64,000 bases of DNA from Dipteronia dyeriana (Eukaryota; Streptophyta; Magnoliopsida; Sapindales; Sapindaceae), in the NCBI GenBank assembly GCA_032871835.1, contig CM065296.1:52419288-52483287 (forward strand). Direction: 5' to 3'. The position numbers and the translations under genes were made by a program. Below the pieces are notes generated by a model. It was not told where the DNA came from and did no database searches. It saw only the letters and a list, made by a program, of their open reading frames with translations. This document shows positions 59,545-64,000 of the stretch, one piece after another (within the stretch, counting starts at the first letter, position 1; each line of letters starts with the position of its first letter).

Positions 59545-62500
59545 CTAGATAGCGATCCTGATGCCTTGGTCGGTCTACCACCCCCAAGAAGGTTCTGAAT
59601 GTAAGAGCATAGTTGCCATCCAGATCTCAATACTAAGAAATAGCTTGGTAGCACTCCTGATGCCTTAGTCATGCTACCACTCCTAAGAAGGAACTGAGTG
59701 TAAGAGCATAGTTGCCATCCAGATCTCAGGACCAGGAAATAGCAAAATAGCGCTCCTGATGCCTTGGTCAGGCTACCACCCCCAAGAAGGTACTGAGTGT
59801 AAAGCATAGTTGCCATCCAGATCTCAAGACCAGGAAATAGCTTGATAACGCTCCTGATGCCTTTGTCATGCTACCACCCCCAAGAAGGTTCTGAGTGTAA
59901 GAGCATAGTTTCCATCCAGATCTTAAGGCCAGGAAATAGCTAGGTAGCACTCCTGATGCCTTAGTCGGGCTACCACTACTAAGAAGAACCTGAGTGTAAC
60001 AGCATAGATTCTATCTAGATCTCAAGATGAAGAAAGATCTAGAGCTCCTGATGCCTTGGTCAGGCTACCACCCCCAAGAAAGGTCTAAGTGTAAGAGCAT
60101 AGTTGTCATCCAGATCTAAAAACTAGGAAATAGCTAGGTAGCGCTCCTGATGCCATTGTCGGGCTACCACCCCTAAGAAGGATCTGAGTGTAGGAGCATA
60201 GTTGCCATCCAGATCTCAAGACCAGGAAATAGCTAGATAGCGCTCTTGATGCCTTAGTCGGGCTACCACCCCAAGAAGGGTCTAAGTGTTAAGCATAGTT
60301 TTCATCCAGCTCTCAAGACCAGGAAATAGCTAGATAACGCTCCTGATGCCTTTGTCTGGCTACCACCCCCAAGAAGGTTCTGAGTGTAAGAGCATAGTTG
60401 CCATCCAGATCTCAAGACCAGGAAATAGCTAGGTAGCGCTCCAAATGCCTTGGTCGGTCTACCACCCCTAAAAAGGATCTGAGTGTAACAGTATAGTTGC
60501 CATTCAGATCTCAAGACCAAGAAAGAGCTAGATAGCGCTCCTGATGCCTTGGTCAGGCTACCACCCCCAAGAAAGGTCTGAGTGTAAGAGCATAATTGTC
60601 ATCCAGATCTAAAGACTAGGAAATAGCTAGGTAGCGCTCCTGATGCCTTTGTCGGGCTACCACCCCTAAGAAGGAACTGAGTGTAAGAGCATAGTTGCCA
60701 TCCAGATCTCAGGACCAGGAAATAGCAAAATAGTGCTCCTAATGCCTTGGTCAGGCTACCACCCCCAAGAAGGTACTGAGTGTAAAGCATAGTTGCCATC
60801 TAGATCTCAAGACCAGGAAATAGCTAGATAACGCTCCTGATGCCTTGGTCATGCTACCACCCCCAAGAAGGTTCTGAGTGTAAGAGCATAGTTGCCATCC
60901 AGATCTTAAGGCCAGGAAATAGCTAGGTAGCACTCCTGATGCCTTAGTCGGGCTACCACTACTAAGAAGAACCTGAGTGTAACAGCATAGATTCTATCTA
61001 GATCTCAAGATGAAAAAAGAGCTAGATAGCGCTCCTGATGCCTTGTTCAGGCTACCACCCCCAAGAAGGTCTGAGTGTAAGAGCATAGTTGTCATCCAGA
61101 TCTAAAGACTAGGAAATAGCTAGGTAGCGCTCCTGATGCCATTGTCGCGCTACCACCCCTAAGAAGGATCTGAGTGTTGGAGCATAGTTGCCATCCAGAT
61201 CTTTGGACCAGGAAATAGCTAGATAGCGCTCTTGATGCCTTAGTCGGGCTACCACCCCAAGAAGGGTCTAAGAGTTAAGCATAGTTGTCATCCAGATCTC
61301 AAGACCAGGAAATAGCTACATAGCGCTCCTGATGCCTTTGTCTGGCTACCACCCCCAAGAAGGTTCTGAGTGTAAGAGCATAGTTGCCATCCAGATCTCA
61401 GGACAAGGAAATAGCTAGATAGCCCTTCTGATGCCTTGGTCGGGCTACCACCTTCAAGAAGGGTCTAAGTGTAAAGTATAGTTGTCATCCAGATCTCAAG
61501 ACCAGGAAATAGCAAGATAGCGCTTCCGATGTCTTGATCGAACTACCTTCCCCATGAAGGTTCTGAGTGTAAGAGCATAGTTGCCATCCAGATCTCAAGA
61601 CCAGGAAATAGCTAGGTAGCGCTCCTTATGCCTTGGTCAGGCTACAACCCCTAAAAAGGATCTGAGTGTAAGAGCATAAATGCCATCCAGATCTCAAGAC
61701 CAGGAAATAGCTAGATAGCGTTCTTGATGCCTTGGTCAGGCTACCACCCCCAAGAAGGGTTTGAGTTTAAAAGCATAGTTGTCATCCAGATCTAAAGACC
61801 AGGAAATAGCTAGGTAGCGCTCCTGATGCCTTAGTCGGGCTTCCACCCCCAAGAAGGATCTGAGTGTGAGAGCATAGTTGCCATCCGGATCTCAAGACCA
61901 AGAAATCGCTAGATAGCCCTTTTGATGCCTTGGTCGGGCTACCACCCCTAAGAAGGATCTGAGTGTAAGAGAATAGTTGCCATCCAGATCTTTTGACTAG
62001 GAAATAGCTAGATAGCGCTCATAATGCCTTGGTCGGGCTACCACCCCCAGAAGGGTCTGAGTGTAAGTGCATAGTTGCCATCTAGAACTCAAGACCAGGA
62101 AATAGCTAGGTAGTGCTCCTGATGCCTTGGTCGGTCTACCATCCCTAAAAAGGATCTGAGTGTAAGAGCATAGTTGCCATCCAGATATCAAGACTAGGAA
62201 ATAGCAAGGTAGTGCTCCTGATACCTTGGTCGGGCAACCAACCCGAAAAAACGATCTAAGTGTAAGAGCATAGTTGACATCCAGATCTCAAGACCAGGAA
62301 ATAGCAAGGTAGTGCTCCTAATGCCTTGGTCTGGCTACCACATCTAAGAAGAATCTTAGTGTAAGAGCAAAGTTGCCATCCAGATCTGAAGACCAGGAAA
62401 TAGCTAGGTAGCGCTCTTGATGGCATGGTCGGGCTTGCACCTAGAAGAAGGATCTGAGTGTGAGAGCATAGTTGCCATCCAGATCTCAGGACAAGGAAAT

Positions 62501-62690
62501 AGCTAGATAGCGCTCCTGATGGCTTGGTCGGGCAACAACTCCTAAGAAGGTTTTGAGTGTAAGAGCATAGTTGCCATACATATCTTAAGACCATAAAATA
62601 GCTAGATAGCGCTCCTAAAGCCTTGGTCGGGCTACCACCCCCAAAAAGGGTCTGAGTGTAAGAGCATAGTTGTCATCAAGATCTCAGACC
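59535..62690. repeat. HOR-F copy 3 (3,156 bp)
   Basis: Near-identical to copy 2. It is one base longer because the run in CCCGAAAAAACG at about 62,245 has one more A than at 59,090. Confidence 0.9.
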
Positions 62691-62700
62691 AAAAAAAAAA
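62691..62700 (+). repeat. A10 tract, HOR-F copy 4
   Basis: Same tract and flanks as in the other HOR-F copies, 3,156 bp after the previous one. Confidence 0.9.
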
Positions 62701-64000
62701 CTAGATAGCGATCCTGATGCCTTGGTCGGTCTACCACCCCCAAGAAGGTTCTGAATGTAAGAGCATAGTTGCCATCCAGATCTCAATACTAAGAAATAGC
62801 TTGGTAGCACTCCTGATGCCTTAGTCATGCTACCACTCCTAAGAAGGAACTGAGTGTAAGAGCATAGTTGCCATCCAGATCTCAGGACCAGGAAATAGCA
62901 AAATAGCGCTCCTGATGCCTTGGTCAGGCTACCACCCCCAAGAAGGTACTGAGTGTAAAGCATAGTTGCCATCCAGATCTCAAGACCAGGAAATAGCTTG
63001 ATAACGCTCCTGATGCCTTTGTCATGCTACCACCCCCAAGAAGGTTCTGAGTGTAAGAGCATAGTTTCCATCCAGATCTTAAGGCCAGGAAATAGCTAGG
63101 TAGCACTCCTGATGCCTTAGTCGGGCTACCACTACTAAGAAGAACCTGAGTGTAACAGCATAGATTCTATCTAGATCTCAAGATGAAGAAAGATCTAGAG
63201 CTCCTGATGCCTTGGTCAGGCTACCACCCCCAAGAAAGGTCTAAGTGTAAGAGCATAGTTGTCATCCAGATCTAAAAACTAGGAAATAGCTAGGTAGCGC
63301 TCCTGATGCCATTGTCGGGCTACCACCCCTAAGAAGGATCTGAGTGTAGGAGCATAGTTGCCATCCAGATCTCAAGACCAGGAAATAGCTAGATAGCGCT
63401 CTTGATGCCTTAGTCGGGCTACCACCCCAAGAAGGGTCTAAGTGTTAAGCATAGTTTTCATCCAGCTCTCAAGACCAGGAAATAGCTAGATAACGCTCCT
63501 GATGCCTTTGTCTGGCTACCACCCCCAAGAAGGTTCTGAGTGTAAGAGCATAGTTGCCATCCAGATCTCAAGACCAGGAAATAGCTAGGTAGCGCTCCTA
63601 ATGCCTTGGTCGGTCTACCACCCCTAAAAAGGATCTGAGTGTAACAGTATAGTTGCCATTCAGATCTCAAGACCAGGAAAGAGCTAGATAGCGCTCCTGA
63701 TGCCTTGGTCAGGCTACCACCCCTAAGAAAGGTCTGAGTGTAAGAGCATAATTGTCATCCAGATCTAAAGACTAGGAAATAGCTAGGTAGCGCTCCTGAT
63801 GCCTTTGTCGGGCTACCACCCCTAAGAAGGAACTGAGTGTAAGAGCATAGTTGCCATCCAGATCTCAGGACCAGGAAATAGCAAAATAGTGCTCCTAATG
63901 CCTTGGTCAGGCTACCACCTCCAAGAAGGTACTGAGTGTAAAGCATAGTTGCCATCTAGATCTCAAGACCAGGAAATAGCTAGATAACGCTCCTGATGCC
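62691..64000. repeat. HOR-F copy 4, cut by the window edge (1,310 bp)
   Basis: Matches the first 1,310 bp of the preceding HOR-F copies with very few differences, so the homogenised HOR-F domain continues past the right edge of the window. Confidence 0.9.

Larger units (their letters stand above)
1..64000 (+). repeat. 99-bp satellite DNA array filling the whole window
   Basis: The entire window consists of one head-to-tail tandem repeat with a basic period of 99 bp, about 650 monomers. Every line carries variants of the same landmarks in the same order: CCAGATCTCAAGACCAGG, AAATAGCTAGGTAGCGCTCC, GATGCCTTGGTCGGGCTACC, AAGAAGGATCTGAGTGTAAG and AGCATAG. All monomers read in the same direction. 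I found no inversion, no inserted mobile element and no unique sequence of 100 bp or more. Individual monomers range from about 64 to 105 bp through small indels. Adjacent monomers are clearly diverged, while monomers one HOR period apart are nearly identical. This is typical of eukaryotic heterochromatic satellites. I do not recognise the family, so its chromosomal position (centromere, pericentromere, subtelomere or knob) is inference. Confidence 0.98.

Noticed and set aside
1..64000. A repetitive protein gene on the minus strand (33-residue repeats)
   Set aside because: No run exceeds 191 codons. Frames break at substitutions and indels in equivalent HOR copies, runs start and stop in arbitrary monomers, and an open 33-codon frame is expected by chance. 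There are no signs of a promoter, splice site or domain family.
1..64000. CRISPR array or phage/bacterial repeat
   Set aside because: There are no unique spacers; the whole 99-bp period is repeated and diverges gradually. Pure satellite over 64 kb with HOR structure is a eukaryotic feature.
1..64000. Centromere protein CENP-B box
   Set aside because: No monomer class contains a sequence resembling the known 17-bp box core (TTCG...CGGG arrangement). TCGGG alone in the monomer is not enough.
1..64000. tRNA- or 5S-like RNA polymerase III promoter in each monomer
   Set aside because: TAGCTAGGTAGC and GGTCGGGCTACC look faintly like A and B boxes but miss key positions. No cloverleaf or T-run terminator follows.
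1..64000. Telomeric repeats or rDNA spacer repeats
   Set aside because: No short G-rich telomere motif runs and no rRNA-like sequence are present anywhere in the window.

Overview
This window is one continuous block of tandem satellite DNA. I see no gene, RNA gene, transposon or unique-sequence island in it. All 64 kb is built from a 99-bp monomer (roughly 650 copies), always in the same head-to-tail orientation. The organism is therefore a eukaryote, and the locus is probably constitutive heterochromatin (centromeric, pericentromeric, subtelomeric or knob-like). I do not recognise the monomer as a named satellite and cannot name a taxon.

Monomer, numbered from the first T of TTGCCATCC (exact example 17,771-17,869): BglII palindrome AGATCT at 10-15, AGCGCT at 38-43, CpGs at 40-41 and 58-59, 52 of 99 positions G or C, and imperfect inverted-repeat pairs GGTAGC (35-40)/GCTACC (61-66) and GATCTG (79-84)/CAGATC (9-14 of the next monomer). 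Because 99 is 33 codons, one minus-strand frame stays open across several monomers. This creates many 60-191 residue ORFs made of a 33-residue repeat, which I judge to be by-products and not genes.

Neighbouring monomers differ clearly from each other, but blocks of many monomers recur, so the array has higher-order repeats (HORs). Matching variant monomers by position gives at least six HOR domains. A (1 to ~5,215): 1,664-bp unit, with one copy shortened to 494 bp. B (~5,515-14,832): 4,947-bp unit, second copy shortened to 3,680 bp, then a fragment. C (~15,340 to ~23,090, with diverged relatives to ~25,480): 2,652-bp unit, whose second copy is 3,214 bp because of an extra 588-bp block. D (~25,483-47,175): 8,686-bp unit, followed by a 6,809-bp copy lacking 1,877 bp and a third copy lacking 1,976 bp. 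E (49,351-52,887): a 1,774-bp tandem pair. F (~53,000 to the right edge): 3,155-bp unit in more than three nearly identical copies, running off the window.

Most large length differences between HOR copies are close to whole numbers of monomers, and the joins keep the 99-bp phase. This is the signature of unequal exchange or replication slippage between misaligned monomers. A few joins fall inside a monomer and give short, unique junction monomers that serve as landmarks. CpG positions often vary to TG or CA, which suggests past cytosine methylation. The most notable result is this layered architecture: six separately homogenised HOR families within 64 kb, some with nested duplications. Long near-identical copies also mean that assembly errors must be excluded. 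Offsets were read by eye; HOR boundaries are good to about 20-50 bp unless a landmark is named.
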